The notes: generated from the letters alone by a model not told the origin. A DNA stretch of 64,000 nucleotides from Rhodocyclaceae bacterium (GCA_018261935.1 JAGTRP010000003.1:223932-287931); one strand, 5' to 3'; positions 21,744-32,990 are shown, counted from the first letter of the stretch. A program made the numbers and translations.

Positions 21744-22898
21744 ATGCACCAGAAAACGCTTGCGCCTCCCTGTCTGTTCGACCACTCCGACCAGCTCGCC
21801 TTCCTGGGAGAGGCCCACAGCCTCGACGAGAAGCTGACCTTCCTGCACCACTACCTGCGGGAAAGCGTCGCCAGCGTCGATCGCATGGCGGTGGCCCTCT
21901 ACGACCCGGCCACCGACATCCTGAAGACTTACGCCCACTCCAGCCTGGGCGACAACCCCCTGCCCCTTTACGAGGCCCGTCTCGCCCAGAGCCGGACCCT
22001 GTCCGAGATCGTGGCCCGGCGGCAGCCCCGGATCATCAACGACATCGAGCAGGTGACCGCCACCCAGACCCACACCCAGCGCATCCAGCGCCAGGGCTAC
22101 GGCTCCAGCTACACCCTGCCGATCTACCGCAACGGCACCTTCCTGGGTTTCCTGTTCTTCAACTCCTACCGCAAGCATGCCTTTGGCGAGAAGGTTCTCC
22201 ACCTCCTCGACCTGGTCGGCCATCTCCTGGCGCTCTTCATCATCGACCACCTGACCACGGCCCGTAATCTGGTAGCCAGCGTCCGTACCATATCGACCCT
22301 GGCCCAGCACCGGGATCCGGAAACCGGCGGCCACCTGGAGCGCATGTCCCACTACAGCCGCCTCATCGCCCGCACGATAGCGCCCCAGTTCGGGCTCGAC
22401 GATCTCGCCGTCGAGCACATCTTCCTGTTCTCGCCGCTCCACGACATCGGCAAGATCGCCATCCCGGATAGCATCCTCTGCAAGCCGGCCAAACTGACCG
22501 ATGAAGAATTCTCCGTCATGAAGCGGCACCCGGAAGAAGGGGCGAAGATGATCGATGCCATCCTCGAACATTTCGATCTCCTCAAGATGCCCCAGGCCGA
22601 TTTGCTGCGCAATATCGCCCTCTACCACCACGAGGCCATGAACGGCGAGGGCTATCCCCACGGCCTGCGGGGCGACGCCATTCCCGTCGAAGCCCGTATC
22701 GCGGCCGTCGCCGATGTCTTCGATGCCCTCACCAGCGTCCGCCCCTACAAGCATGCCTGGAGCAATGACGAGGCCTTCGCCCTGCTGGCCCGGCTGGCGG
22801 GAGACCGGCTCGATTACGATTGCGTCATGGCGCTGATCGAGCAGCGGACCGAAGTGGAGCAAATCCAGGACCGCTTCGCCGAGGACCGGCTCGGCTAG
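21744..22898 (+). CDS. GAF domain/HD-GYP cyclic-di-GMP phosphodiesterase-type protein
   Basis: 384 residues. An N-terminal GAF-like sensor (about 25-165, including GYGSSYTLPIYRNGTFLGF) is followed by an HD-GYP domain (about 175-370). The HD-GYP domain has SPLHDIGKIAIPDSIL (the HD pair), KRHPEEG, LYHHEAMNGEGYPHGLRGD (the GYP triplet) and ADVFDALTS. HD-GYP proteins hydrolyse cyclic di-GMP. The start at 21744 is preferred by similarity of length; an in-frame ATG at 21711 is possible, and neither has a clear ribosome site. It is divergent from lexA, and its stop shares a CTAG with the convergent dgt stop. Confidence 0.85.
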   Translation: MHQKTLAPPCLFDHSDQLAFLGEAHSLDEKLTFLHHYLRESVASVDRMAVALYDPATDILKTYAHSSLGDNPLPLYEARLAQSRTLSEIVARRQPRIINDIEQVTATQTHTQRIQRQGYGSSYTLPIYRNGTFLGFLFFNSYRKHAFGEKVLHLLDLVGHLLALFIIDHLTTARNLVASVRTISTLAQHRDPETGGHLERMSHYSRLIARTIAPQFGLDDLAVEHIFLFSPLHDIGKIAIPDSILCKPAKLTDEEFSVMKRHPEEGAKMIDAILEHFDLLKMPQADLLRNIALYHHEAMNGEGYPHGLRGDAIPVEARIAAVADVFDALTSVRPYKHAWSNDEAFALLARLAGDRLDYDCVMALIEQRTEVEQIQDRFAEDRLG

Positions 22899-24241
22899 TC
22901 GCTGGGCAGGTCGATTCCTTTCAGCTTTCGGTACAGATCGACCGCGTAGGAATCGGTCATTCCGGCGACGAAATCCGCCACCTGCAGCAGGCGCACATAG
23001 GGATCCGCATCCGGCTCGCCGTCGTGCCCCAGGAACTGGGACGGCAGGAGCTTGAGGAGCATGCGTTCCCGGGCGGTCTTGCGGCCATGCCCCGCGCCGG
23101 CCTCGACGGCGGTGGCGAAGAGGGCGAGGAGTCCGCCCAGGACCTCGAAGCCGGCCGTTTCGATTTCCAGGGCCGGCCGGGCCACGTAGATGCATTCCTT
23201 GGCCACCCGCAGCACGGCCTGGAGCGGGACGGCCAAGTGGGAATGGCCCAGAAGCTCTCCGTCGAAGCCGCCATCCAGGATGTTTTCCTCGGTTTCCAGA
23301 AAGACCGCCGCGGCGCCTTCCAGAAGGCGGCCGATGGCCTTGGCCCGCAGGTATTCCAGGCGCTCCTTGGGATCGGAGAGGCGTTCCAGGCGCCCGCCGT
23401 TGACGCTGTCGCCGGCCAGGTCGGCCAGCAGCACTTCGGCTGTGGCATAGGGCACGAAGCCCAGCCGGGCCGAATCTTCCAGATCGACGATGAGATAGCA
23501 GATGTCGTCCGCCACCTCCACCAGGAAGGCCAGGGGATGCCGGCGCCAAGCGATGCCCGGAATCCGCTCCACCAGCCCGGTGGCCGCCGCCACCCGCCGG
23601 AAGGCCTCGGCATCCTGCTGGAAATAGCCGAATTTGGCGCCGCTCTTGCCGTCCAGATCGGTGTCCAGGTGGGAGGGACGGGGATACTTTGTGAAGGCGG
23701 CCAGCACCGCCGAGGTGAGCTGCAGGCCGGGATTGGCGGGGCTCTGCAGGCGGGTGACGATGCGAAAGCCCTGGGCGTTGCCCTCATAGCGCGCCAGATC
23801 GGCGCGCTGGGCCGGCGTGAAGTCGTGGCATTCCAGGAGGCCGGAGGCCTTGAACCATTCCCGGATGGCATCCTCGCCGGCGTGGCCGAAGGGAGGATTG
23901 CCGATGTCGTGGGCCAGGCAGGCGGCGGCCACGATGGCGCCGAAGTCGGCCGCCTCGACGTGCTCCAGGCCATGCCGGTCGATGATCTCCCGACCGACGA
24001 CGGCTCCCAGGGAACGCCCGACGCAGCTCGCTTCCAGGCTATGGGTGAGGCGGGTGCGGACGTAATCGCTCTTCGACAGGGGAAAGACCTGGGTCTTGTC
24101 CTTCATGCGCCGAAAGGCGGAAGTGAAGACGATGCGGTCGTAGTCCTGCTGGAAGGCGGTGCGCTCCCGCGCGCTGGGGGCGGCGCCGGCGCCCAGCCGG
24201 TCGGGGGAAAGGATCTGTTGCCAGCGGGCCTTGAGGGTCAT
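22895..24241 (-). CDS. dgt: dGTPase-like HD-domain triphosphohydrolase
   Basis: 448-residue deoxyguanosine triphosphate triphosphohydrolase family protein that cleaves dNTPs to nucleoside and tripolyphosphate. Metal and substrate motifs: RIVFTSAFRRMKDKTQVFPL, RTRLTHSLEASCVGR (H) and ACLAHDIGNPPFGHAGEDA (HD), then EVADDICYLIVDLEDS (D). The last codon and the stop of the HD-GYP gene overlap in CTAG. Whether it is specific for dGTP cannot be told from sequence. Confidence 0.92.
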   Translation of the reverse strand: MTLKARWQQILSPDRLGAGAAPSARERTAFQQDYDRIVFTSAFRRMKDKTQVFPLSKSDYVRTRLTHSLEASCVGRSLGAVVGREIIDRHGLEHVEAADFGAIVAAACLAHDIGNPPFGHAGEDAIREWFKASGLLECHDFTPAQRADLARYEGNAQGFRIVTRLQSPANPGLQLTSAVLAAFTKYPRPSHLDTDLDGKSGAKFGYFQQDAEAFRRVAAATGLVERIPGIAWRRHPLAFLVEVADDICYLIVDLEDSARLGFVPYATAEVLLADLAGDSVNGGRLERLSDPKERLEYLRAKAIGRLLEGAAAVFLETEENILDGGFDGELLGHSHLAVPLQAVLRVAKECIYVARPALEIETAGFEVLGGLLALFATAVEAGAGHGRKTARERMLLKLLPSQFLGHDGEPDADPYVRLLQVADFVAGMTDSYAVDLYRKLKGIDLPSD

Positions 24242-24284
24242 GGTCGTCGGGTGATGGAGTCAGACGGCCATTGTAAGCCCCGTA

Positions 24285-24692
24285 TCAGGCCGCTTCCAGG
24301 GCGGCCCGGACGTACTCCGGGATGGGCACCGACTTGCCGGTGGCGGTATCCATCCAGACCACCTTGGCAGCCCCTTCGGCATACAGGGTGGCGTCGCCCT
24401 CCAGGCGCATCTCCACATAAGTGGGAATGCTGGAGCGGCCCAGTTCGCCGATATAGGTGCGAACCTCCACCGTCCCCGGATAGGTCATAGGCACCAGGAA
24501 GGTACAGCTCGCATTGATGATCACCGGCGCCTCACCCCGGGGCCGCACGACGATGTCCATGGCCTCCAGCCACTCCACCCGGGCCTGTTCCATATAGCGG
24601 AAATAGATCGTGTTGTTGACGTGGCCGTAGGCGTCCATGTCGCCCCAGCGGATAGGGATGCGGGTCACGTGAATGAGCTTCCTGTCTTCCAT
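24285..24692 (-). CDS. Acyl-CoA thioesterase, 4HBT/YbgC hotdog family
   Basis: 135-residue hotdog-fold thioesterase. The signature IPIRWGDMDAYGHVNNTIYF contains the catalytic aspartate of the 4-hydroxybenzoyl-CoA thioesterase group (WGDMDAYGHVNN). The natural acyl-CoA is unknown. It is divergent from the ETF-ubiquinone oxidoreductase gene across 83 bases holding a near-palindrome, which fits a role in acyl-CoA turnover coordinated with fatty or amino acid oxidation. Confidence 0.88.
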   Translation of the reverse strand: MEDRKLIHVTRIPIRWGDMDAYGHVNNTIYFRYMEQARVEWLEAMDIVVRPRGEAPVIINASCTFLVPMTYPGTVEVRTYIGELGRSSIPTYVEMRLEGDATLYAEGAAKVVWMDTATGKSVPIPEYVRAALEAA

Positions 24693-24730
24693 GTCCTTGT
24701 TTTTCCTTCGGGGTTGATCTCCGGGTTTCC

Positions 24731-24744
24731 ATACTGTACCGTAT
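24731..24744. promoter_or_regulatory. Near-palindrome between thioesterase and ETF-QO genes
   Basis: ATACTGTACCGTAT, an imperfect palindrome of the form ATAC-N-GTAC-N-GTAT, lies 32 bases before the ETF-QO start and 39 before the thioesterase start. It is placed to act as an operator for one or both genes. The cognate regulator is unknown. Confidence 0.4.
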
Positions 24745-24775
24745 TGTTTACAACGCTACAACATCGTGAGGAAAC

Positions 24776-26422
<1,647 letters not shown>

Positions 26423-26473
26423 CGCGGATGCCGCCAGCTTGCCGCGGTGCAGCAGGCGGTCAGACAAATCCGA

Positions 26474-26479
26474 TATAAT
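26474..26479 (+). promoter_or_regulatory. Candidate -10 element for fabI
   Basis: A perfect TATAAT stands 30 bases before the fabI ATG, followed by a GGGAGGA ribosome site. No convincing -35 is present at the normal distance, so this is only a partial promoter call. Confidence 0.4.
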
Positions 26480-26508
26480 CGTCCGGCTATTACCCAACGG
26501 GAGGATGT

Positions 26509-27309
26509 ATGGCCTTTCTCGCCGACAAGAAGATCCTAATTACCGGTCTGCTTTCGAAGCATTCCATCGCCTACGGCATCGCCAAGGCCTGCCACCGTGA
26601 AGGCGCGCAGCTTGCCTTCACTTATCAGAACGAGCGGTTCGAAGACCGCGTCAGAAAATTTGCCAACGAATTTGGTAGCGACCTGATTTTCCCCCTGGAC
26701 GTGGGGAGCGACGAACAGATCACCAACCTGTTCGCTGAACTGGGCAAGCATTGGGACGGCCTCGACGGTCTCGTGCATTCCATCGCCTACGCTCCGGCTG
26801 AGGCCATCGAAGGCGATTTCCTGGAAGGGATGTCCCGGGACGCCTTCCGCATCGCCCATGAAATCTCGTCCTACAGCTACCCTGCCCTGGCCAAGGCCGC
26901 CCGGCCCATGATGCAGGGCCGCAGGGCCGCGCTCCTGGCGCTCTCCTACCTGGGGGCGGAGCGCACCATGCCGAACTACAACACCATGGGCCTGGCCAAG
27001 GCCAGCCTCGAAGCGGCCACCCGCTACCTGGCATTCTGCCTGGGCCCCGAAGGCATCCGGGCCAATGCCGTTTCCGCCGGCCCGATCAAGACCCTGGCGG
27101 CCTCCGGCATCGGCAACTTCGGCAAGCTCCTGTCCTACAACGCCCACCACGCGCCCCTGCGCCGCAACGTGACCATCGAGGAAGTCGGCAACGCCGCTGC
27201 CTTCATGCTCTCCGACCTGGCCAGCGGCATTACCGGCGAAATCCTCTACGTCGATGGCGGCATGAACACCACCGCCCTGGGCAACCCCGACCCGCTGCCG
27301 GGCCAATAA
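26509..27309 (+). CDS. fabI: FabI, enoyl-[acyl-carrier-protein] reductase (NADH)
   Basis: 266-residue SDR-type enzyme catalysing the last reductive step of each fatty acid elongation round; the target of triclosan in the family. The cofactor loop [17 protein letters not shown] is at the N-terminus. The active-site Tyr-X6-Lys is in [15 protein letters not shown], preceded by the [10 protein letters not shown] segment. The C-terminus has [13 protein letters not shown]. It is followed by a strong bidirectional terminator. Confidence 0.97.
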   Translation: MAFLADKKILITGLLSKHSIAYGIAKACHREGAQLAFTYQNERFEDRVRKFANEFGSDLIFPLDVGSDEQITNLFAELGKHWDGLDGLVHSIAYAPAEAIEGDFLEGMSRDAFRIAHEISSYSYPALAKAARPMMQGRRAALLALSYLGAERTMPNYNTMGLAKASLEAATRYLAFCLGPEGIRANAVSAGPIKTLAASGIGNFGKLLSYNAHHAPLRRNVTIEEVGNAAAFMLSDLASGITGEILYVDGGMNTTALGNPDPLPGQ

Positions 27310-27324
27310 GGCCCTCCAGAAAAC

Positions 27325-27362
27325 AAAAACGCCGGCCGGGAAATCCCGGCCGGCGTTTTTTT
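27325..27362. terminator. Bidirectional intrinsic terminator between fabI and ppiD
   Basis: GCCGGCCGGG (27331-27340) pairs with CCCGGCCGGC (27345-27354) around AAAT. The stem is extended by an A-rich left and T-rich right flank, giving T-tracts on both strands. It serves convergent fabI and ppiD. Confidence 0.92.
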
Positions 27363-27378
27363 GTGCCTTGCCTGGCGG

Positions 27379-29265
27379 CTATTTTTCCTTGGCTTCCACG
27401 GCTGCCTGGTTGATTTCGACCTTGTAGCGGCTGCGCAGGGCGGCCAGGTAGGCCTGCACGTCTTCCTGCATGGCCAGGCCACCCAATTGGCGCAGCATGG
27501 CTTGGCGCCGGGCATCGTCGATCTTGTCGCCAGCATCCACCTTGACCACCTTGTAGAGGCCGTAGCCGATACCCGGCAGCTCCTGGCCCGCATAGGCAGG
27601 CAGCTTGCTCACGTCGGTCCGGAAAACGGCCTGGACAGCCGGCGGCGGCAGCCCGCCCATGTCGAGGCGGGAGACGGTCTTGGGGGCGCCCCAGGCCAGC
27701 GGGTCGGACTCGCCCTTCCGGAGGGCCGCCAGCTTGGCTTCGCCCTCTTTCTTCACCAGGGCCAGGGCTTCCTGGCGCTTCAGCATGGCTTCGATCTTGT
27801 CCTTGACGGTGTCGAAGGGCTGCTGCGCGGCCGGCCTGTATTCGGCGACGCGGGCTGCCACCAGGGTATTGGGGGCCACTTCCACCGCTTCCGTATTGCG
27901 CTTGTTCTTGACGGCGTCCTCGGAGAACACGGCGGCCAGCAGCTTTTCGTTGGCCAGGGGGCCATAGGCCGGGTTGGGCTGGCGGGTCAGCCAGTTCGAC
28001 TGCTTGATTTCGAGCTTGTACTTTTCGGCCACCGGCTTGAGGCTGTCGGACTGCTCATACACCAGGTTGCTGAAGCCTTCGGCGGCCTCGGCGAACTTGC
28101 GGGACGCCGCCTGTTTCTTGAGTTCGGCCTCGATCTCGGGACGCACTTCCGCCAGGGACTTTACCTTGCCCGGATGGATGCCGGTGACCTTGATGATGTG
28201 GAAGCCGAAATCGGATTCGACGACGTCCGAAATCTCGCCATCCTTGAGCTTGAAGACGGTATCTTCAAAGGGCTTGACCATCATGCCGCGGCCGAAGAAG
28301 CCCAGGTCGCCTCCCTTGGCGGCGGAACCCGGGTCCTGGGAATATTTCTTCGCCAGTTCGGGGAAAGCCGCCGGGTTCTTCCGGACTTCCTTCAGCACTT
28401 CTTCGGCCTTGGCCCGGGCCTGGGCCTTGTCACCCTTGTCGGCAGCGATCAGGATGTGGGAGGCCCGCCGCTCTTCCGGCTGCTGGTAGCGGTCCTTGTG
28501 GCCCTCATACCAGGCCTTGATTTCCCCATCGCTCACGGCGACCTGGGATTCGATGCTTTCCAGGGAAAGCACCACGTATTCGGCCCTGGCCTGCTCGGGA
28601 ATCTCGAAGCGCTTGCTGTTGGCTTCGTAGAACTTCTTGGCGGCCCCTTCTTCCAGCTTGACCTGGGAGAGGTAGTTCTCGGCCGCCAGGCGGTATTCGG
28701 CGACTTCCCGCTTTTCGACCTGGAGGGCCAGCAGCCGGTCGCCCACGGTGCGCGATATGAAACCGGATTGGCCGATCCCGCCCGCCAGCTGCTGCAGGGT
28801 CAGGTCCTGCCGCAGCTGGGCCTCGAAGCTCGCAGGCGTCATGCCCTGGGCCTTGAGGAGGGCTTCGTAGCGCTCAGGGGAAAACTTGCCGTTATCCTGG
28901 AAGGCCTGGATGCCGGCAATGGTGCGGCGCACCGCGTCATCCCCGACCCCCATGCGGCTCTTGCTGGCTTCCAGCAGGAGCAGCCGCTGGTCGATCAGGT
29001 CGTTGAGGACCGCCTGGCGTGCCTGCGGATTATCCAGGATCCTGGGATCGATATTGCCGAACTGGCCGCGCAACCGCTCCTGCTGGTCGCGCATGGCCTG
29101 CTGGAACTGCTGCTGGCTGATCTTGATATCGCCGATCTTGGCCACATCGTTGTCATTGCCCACATTGCGGATATAGGACTCGACACCGAAGAAGGCGAAC
29201 GGCAAAGTGATCAGGGCCAGAAAAACCTGAACGATCCTTTTGTTGTTGCGGACTGCGTCGAACAT
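27379..29265 (-). CDS. ppiD: PpiD-like periplasmic peptidyl-prolyl isomerase/chaperone
   Basis: 628-residue inner-membrane-anchored foldase. One N-terminal transmembrane helix ([19 protein letters not shown]) is followed by a SurA-like N-terminal chaperone domain and a parvulin (PpiC) domain ([40 protein letters not shown]). It helps folding of exported and outer-membrane proteins at the Sec translocon in the family. The start [13 protein letters not shown] at 29265 is chosen; the frame is open further upstream but there runs through the tRNA-Asp gene. It lies downstream of the tRNA and its terminator. Confidence 0.93.
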   Translation of the reverse strand: MFDAVRNNKRIVQVFLALITLPFAFFGVESYIRNVGNDNDVAKIGDIKISQQQFQQAMRDQQERLRGQFGNIDPRILDNPQARQAVLNDLIDQRLLLLEASKSRMGVGDDAVRRTIAGIQAFQDNGKFSPERYEALLKAQGMTPASFEAQLRQDLTLQQLAGGIGQSGFISRTVGDRLLALQVEKREVAEYRLAAENYLSQVKLEEGAAKKFYEANSKRFEIPEQARAEYVVLSLESIESQVAVSDGEIKAWYEGHKDRYQQPEERRASHILIAADKGDKAQARAKAEEVLKEVRKNPAAFPELAKKYSQDPGSAAKGGDLGFFGRGMMVKPFEDTVFKLKDGEISDVVESDFGFHIIKVTGIHPGKVKSLAEVRPEIEAELKKQAASRKFAEAAEGFSNLVYEQSDSLKPVAEKYKLEIKQSNWLTRQPNPAYGPLANEKLLAAVFSEDAVKNKRNTEAVEVAPNTLVAARVAEYRPAAQQPFDTVKDKIEAMLKRQEALALVKKEGEAKLAALRKGESDPLAWGAPKTVSRLDMGGLPPPAVQAVFRTDVSKLPAYAGQELPGIGYGLYKVVKVDAGDKIDDARRQAMLRQLGGLAMQEDVQAYLAALRSRYKVEINQAAVEAKEK

Positions 29266-29294
29266 GGCAGGGGCTTCTTCCGAAAGGTCAAATG

Positions 29295-29321
29295 AAAAAG
29301 GCGAACTCGCGTTCGCCTTTT
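29295..29321 (-). terminator. Terminator downstream of tRNA-Asp
   Basis: AAAAGGCGAAC and GTTCGCCTTTT form a perfect 11-bp stem with a 4-base loop, continuing into T residues on the minus strand. It sits between the tRNA 3' end and the ppiD start. Confidence 0.85.
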
Positions 29322-29329
29322 GTGTTCTT

Positions 29330-29406
29330 TGGCGGAGTGGACGGGACTCGAACCCGCGACCCCCGGCGTGACAGGCCGGTATTCTAACCGACTGAACTAC
29401 CACTCC
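29330..29406 (-). tRNA. tRNA-Asp (GTC)
   Basis: A 77-base cloverleaf with CCA encoded. The acceptor stem GGAGTGG pairs with CCACTCC, the anticodon arm is CCGGC-CTGTCAC-GCCGG with anticodon GTC, and the T arm has GGTTCGAGTCC. The discriminator base is G, as required for tRNA-Asp. A terminator follows directly. Confidence 0.98.
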
Positions 29407-29601
29407 GCGCCCAGCTGATCGCTGAAGGCGCGCATATTAGCACAGAGGATTGCGAAGCGGAAATAGCTGTCTCGGCTCGACGTCGACAAGCAGGCCGCGG
29501 AAGCCTTCCCCTTTCCGGACCCACGGCCGGCGATGCCGGTTTGACAGCCCCGGAATCGCCGGGTAACTTGGCCTCGTCCTTCATTCCTCCACAAGCCTGC
29601 C

Positions 29602-30057
29602 GTGCCTCAGAAACTTGCCGACCTCATCGACGGCCTGGATTTCTTCCAGGACTTTTCCTACAAGGAGATCGAAACCCTCAGCCGTTACCTGAGCCAGACG
29701 CGCGTCGATAAGGGCGAGGTCATTTTCAACGAGGGAGATCCCGGCAGCTTCATGCTGATCCTGATCGAAGGCCGGATATCCATCTACAAGGCCGGTGAAA
29801 ACGGCACCCACCTGCTTTCCTACGAGGGGCGGGGACGGCTCATCGGGGAAATGGCCCTGCTGGACCGGGAACGGCGTTCCGCCCAGTGCGTCGCCGACAC
29901 GCCCTGCGAATTGCTGACCATCGATCATGAGAGCCTGGACAGGCTGTCGGTGGAATTTCCCCTGCTCGCCTACCGCTTCATGTTCTCCCTGGCCCGGCTG
30001 CTGTCCAAGCGCCTGCGCCGGACCTCCGGAATGCTGGCCGAGTATTTGACCGACTGA
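29602..30057 (+). CDS. Cyclic-nucleotide-binding (cNMP/Crp-type effector) domain protein
   Basis: 151 residues forming a single CNB domain with no helix-turn-helix, so it is an effector-binding module rather than a DNA-binding Crp protein. Family features are FNEGDPGSFMLILIEGRISI in the beta-roll and GRLIGEMALLDRERRSAQCV at the phosphate-binding cassette (GEMALLD-ERRSA). The frame begins with GTG at 29602; no strong ribosome site is seen, so the start is uncertain. Ligand (cAMP, cGMP or none) and partner are unknown. Confidence 0.78.
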   Translation: MPQKLADLIDGLDFFQDFSYKEIETLSRYLSQTRVDKGEVIFNEGDPGSFMLILIEGRISIYKAGENGTHLLSYEGRGRLIGEMALLDRERRSAQCVADTPCELLTIDHESLDRLSVEFPLLAYRFMFSLARLLSKRLRRTSGMLAEYLTD

Positions 30058-30073
30058 GCGGCAGCCCCTCGGG

Positions 30074-30616
30074 TCAGTCCTCTGCCTGCCGGCGGTCGCT
30101 GGATTTCTCCGTCCGCGCCTCCGGGGCAACCGTCAGCCCCCGTTCCGCCGCAATGGCTCGATAGCAGGTCAGGGCGTCATCAGGATCGTCGAGCGCCGCC
30201 GCCAGGGCTTCCGTCCGGTCGGCTTCCGTATCGCCTGGGTAAATCGCCCCTACCAGCCTCCGCAGTTCCGCCTCTTCGGCCTCCGTCGATGCCCGTTGCT
30301 GATGCTCGTGGATCGGCTCGGCAGCGACCGCATCCGGATAAGCCGCCAGCGCCCCGCCATGATCGACCACGGGACAGAAGGAGGCTTCCAGCGGGTCCCG
30401 GTCGATGAAGTGGATCAGCCACCAGAAGGACCGGATGGACGTATCGTTTGCCGCTTCCCTCAGGGCAGCGACGATCCCGGCCCGCTGTTTCCGGATCGTC
30501 GGCAGCCAGCGATTCACCGCCTTCTCGTCGCCAGTCGCCTTCAGCCTACCGGATTTGGACAGGTTGAGATTCACCCCGTCCGCCGTCGCTTTCTGGATGA
30601 TGGTCAGTGCGTTCAT
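30074..30616 (-). CDS. TubC N-terminal docking-domain-like protein, mobile-element type
   Basis: 180 residues. The N-terminus (MNALTIIQKATADGVNLNLS, then GRLKATGDEKAVNRWL and RKQRAGIVAALRE) resembles the short TubC-N-like domain found on plasmids, integrative elements and transposon cargo, often beside primase genes. The rest is acidic and uninformative. The start at 30616 has GGAGGTGC upstream; the frame continues to 30973 but would overlap the TonB receptor start. No integrase or partner gene is visible, so it looks like a stray. Function unknown. Confidence 0.65.
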   Translation of the reverse strand: MNALTIIQKATADGVNLNLSKSGRLKATGDEKAVNRWLPTIRKQRAGIVAALREAANDTSIRSFWWLIHFIDRDPLEASFCPVVDHGGALAAYPDAVAAEPIHEHQQRASTEAEEAELRRLVGAIYPGDTEADRTEALAAALDDPDDALTCYRAIAAERGLTVAPEARTEKSSDRRQAED

Positions 30617-30890
30617 ACCAGCACCTCCGCGAACTTTCGTTCGTGGCCCTTCCCGGAAATATCTGCGAAATAGAAACCCGCATGGCTGCCGAGTTGCGAC
30701 GGCGTAACACACCTTCACTACCTGACAGGGGGTTATCGGCTTGCCCCAGTTGCAGCTTACCCGGGACTCTTCGTCGCCCTTGCACAAGCATTGGACGGCC
30801 CCATGCCTGGCCAGTTCGGTTGGGAGAGCGACCAGTCCGTATCCAAAAAATTTATAATGAGAAATTGCGAGAAGACCGATAACGAAAAGC
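30617..30890. other. Intergenic region with a -10/Fur-like element before the TonB receptor
   Basis: 274 bases without a convincing gene. Near the right end TATAAT (30853-30858) overlaps ATAATGAGAA (30854-30863), which equals the left half of the remembered Fur box; the right half is not conserved. The remainder shows nothing recognisable except open frames on the minus strand that could be gene remnants. Confidence 0.4.
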
Positions 30891-32990
30891 ATGAAGTGGT
30901 ATCGCCGCCAGACTCTGGCATTGGCTTTGGCCCTGTCGTCCCAAGCCCCCCTTGCCTTCCCCCTGGACAACAAGGACGACGAGCTCGAGATGTTCTACGG
31001 CGACACGTCCTTCATCAGTATCGCCACCGGCAGCCAGCTGTTGCTGCGTCGCGCCCCGGCGGTGGCCACCGTCGTCACCGCTGCCGACATCGCGGCCACA
31101 GGTGCCACCGACCTGGACGAAGTCATGGAGACCGTGCCGGGAATCCATGTGGGCCGCAGCCCCAATATATATTCGTCCCTTTACATGGTCCGCGGCATTT
31201 CCGGCCCGTTCACCCCCCAGTTCCTGGTCCTGGAAAACGGTGTCCCGATGACCACCCTTTACATGGGAACCAAGGGCAATTCTTGGGGCGGCTATCCGGT
31301 GGAGCACATCGATCGCATCGAAGTCATCCGCGGTCCAGGATCGGCCCTCTACGGCGCGGACGCCTACTCCGGCGTTGTCAATATCGTCACCAAGGGGGCC
31401 CGCGATATAGCGGGGACGGAATTCGGAGTCCGCGGCGGTTCTTTCAACACCTGGGATAGCTGGCTTCAGCACGGCGGCAAACTGGGGGAAGTGGAGGTGG
31501 CGGCCTTTGTCCGCGCCGGCAGCTCCGATGGCTTCAGGCGCACCATCACTGCCGACGCCCAGACTGCCAATGACCAGCGCTCCAGAACCCACGCGAGCCT
31601 GGCCCCGGGTCCGGTGAACACCGGATGGAGCGCCCTGGATGCCCACCTTGATCTTGCCTATGACAATTGGCGCTTCCAGACCGGCTACAAGTTGCGCGAC
31701 GACCTTGGAACCGCAGCCGGCGTTGCATCCGCCCTCGACCCGGTGGGCCGAGGGAAAAGCGAGCGCACCAATGCGGACCTGTCCTGGACCGATCCCCGAT
31801 TCACCCAGAATTGGGCGCTGGGTTTCACGGCCAGCCACATGGAATACACCGCGCTCGTGCCGACGAGTTTCCAGCTCTACCCCCCCGGAGCCACTTTCCC
31901 GACCGGTACTTTTCCAAGCGGCATATTCGGGACCCCGGAGACCTGGGAACGACAGACACGGCTCTCGGCATTTGCTTCCTACTCGGGGTTGGCCGATCAC
32001 CGTCTGCGCATCGGCGCCGGACATGACGACCTCAACCTCTACAGGACCCGGGCACGGAGGAATTTCGACTATGCCGCCAACGGCTTGCCGATTCCGCTGG
32101 CGACCATCACCGATCTTTCAGCCTCGGCACCTTTCCTGTTCCCTCACCGGCGCCGGAACACTTATCTCTATGCCCAGGACGAATGGAGCTTCGCCCAGGA
32201 CTGGTGCCTGACGGCCGGCGTACGACACGACCTGTATTCCGACTTCGGCGGCACCACCAATCCCCGGCTTGCCCTGGTATGGGATGCCCGCTACGACCTG
32301 ACGGCCAAGCTTCTTTACGGCCGCGCCTTCCGCGCCCCTGCCTTCATTGAGGCTTACGGGGTCAACAATCCGGTCAACTGGGGCAACCCCGACCTGAAGC
32401 CGGAAACCATCGACACCCTGGAAGCCGCATTTTCCTGGCAGCTGCGCCAGGACACCCAGGCGAACCTGAACGTCTTCCGCTATGACATGAAAGACATCAT
32501 CCGCCCGGTTCCCAACGCCGTCCCTGGCACTGGCTCCACCTATGCCAATACCGGCGGGCAACATGGCCAGGGGGCTGAAATCGAGGTGATATGGAACAAC
32601 AGTCGGGATCTGCACCTTTCCGCCCACTATGCCCACCAGCGATCCATCGACGAAGCCACCGGCCACGATGCCGGCTATGCCCCCCAACATCATTTCTATG
32701 GCCGGATCGACAAGCTCTTGCCTGGCGGGTGGCTAGGCAGCGCACAGGTGAATCATGTCGCCGACAGGAAGCGCGCGGCCGGCGACAATCGCCCCCAGGT
32801 GCCCGACTACACGACCCTGGATCTCACCTTGGCCACCCGCCGGCATAAGAACCAATGGGATTTCACCGCCAAGGTCCGCAATCTGTTTGATGCCGATGTG
32901 CGCGAACCGAGTCCGGCCGCAGCCCAGATTCCCAACGACCTGCCGATGGCGCGGCGAGCCTTCTATCTGCAGGCGGTTTACCGGATGTGA
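30891..32990 (+). CDS. TonB-dependent outer-membrane receptor
   Basis: 699 residues: signal peptide (MKWYRRQTLALALALSSQAP), a plug domain (APAVATVVTAADIAATGATD; VMETVPGIHVGRSP; RIEVIRGPGSALYGADAYSG followed by VVNIVTKGA) and a 22-strand-type barrel with YGRAFRAPAFIEAYGVNNP and the TonB-receptor signature NPDLKPETIDTLEAAF. The mature N-terminus has DELEMFYGDTSFISIATG, typical of a receptor subfamily of unknown ligand. It ends in Met rather than the usual Phe/Trp. Ligand cannot be inferred; a partial Fur-like element upstream hints at iron. Confidence 0.9.
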   Translation: MKWYRRQTLALALALSSQAPLAFPLDNKDDELEMFYGDTSFISIATGSQLLLRRAPAVATVVTAADIAATGATDLDEVMETVPGIHVGRSPNIYSSLYMVRGISGPFTPQFLVLENGVPMTTLYMGTKGNSWGGYPVEHIDRIEVIRGPGSALYGADAYSGVVNIVTKGARDIAGTEFGVRGGSFNTWDSWLQHGGKLGEVEVAAFVRAGSSDGFRRTITADAQTANDQRSRTHASLAPGPVNTGWSALDAHLDLAYDNWRFQTGYKLRDDLGTAAGVASALDPVGRGKSERTNADLSWTDPRFTQNWALGFTASHMEYTALVPTSFQLYPPGATFPTGTFPSGIFGTPETWERQTRLSAFASYSGLADHRLRIGAGHDDLNLYRTRARRNFDYAANGLPIPLATITDLSASAPFLFPHRRRNTYLYAQDEWSFAQDWCLTAGVRHDLYSDFGGTTNPRLALVWDARYDLTAKLLYGRAFRAPAFIEAYGVNNPVNWGNPDLKPETIDTLEAAFSWQLRQDTQANLNVFRYDMKDIIRPVPNAVPGTGSTYANTGGQHGQGAEIEVIWNNSRDLHLSAHYAHQRSIDEATGHDAGYAPQHHFYGRIDKLLPGGWLGSAQVNHVADRKRAAGDNRPQVPDYTTLDLTLATRRHKNQWDFTAKVRNLFDADVREPSPAAAQIPNDLPMARRAFYLQAVYRM

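Noticed and set aside
29266..29403. N-terminal extension of ppiD reading to 29403
   Set aside because: The extra codons are the terminator and the tRNA-Asp gene; the membrane-anchor start at 29265 fits the family.
30854..30863. Fur box before the TonB receptor
   Set aside because: Only the left half (ATAATGAGAA) matches; the symmetric right half is missing, so it is reported as a hint and not as a Fur site.
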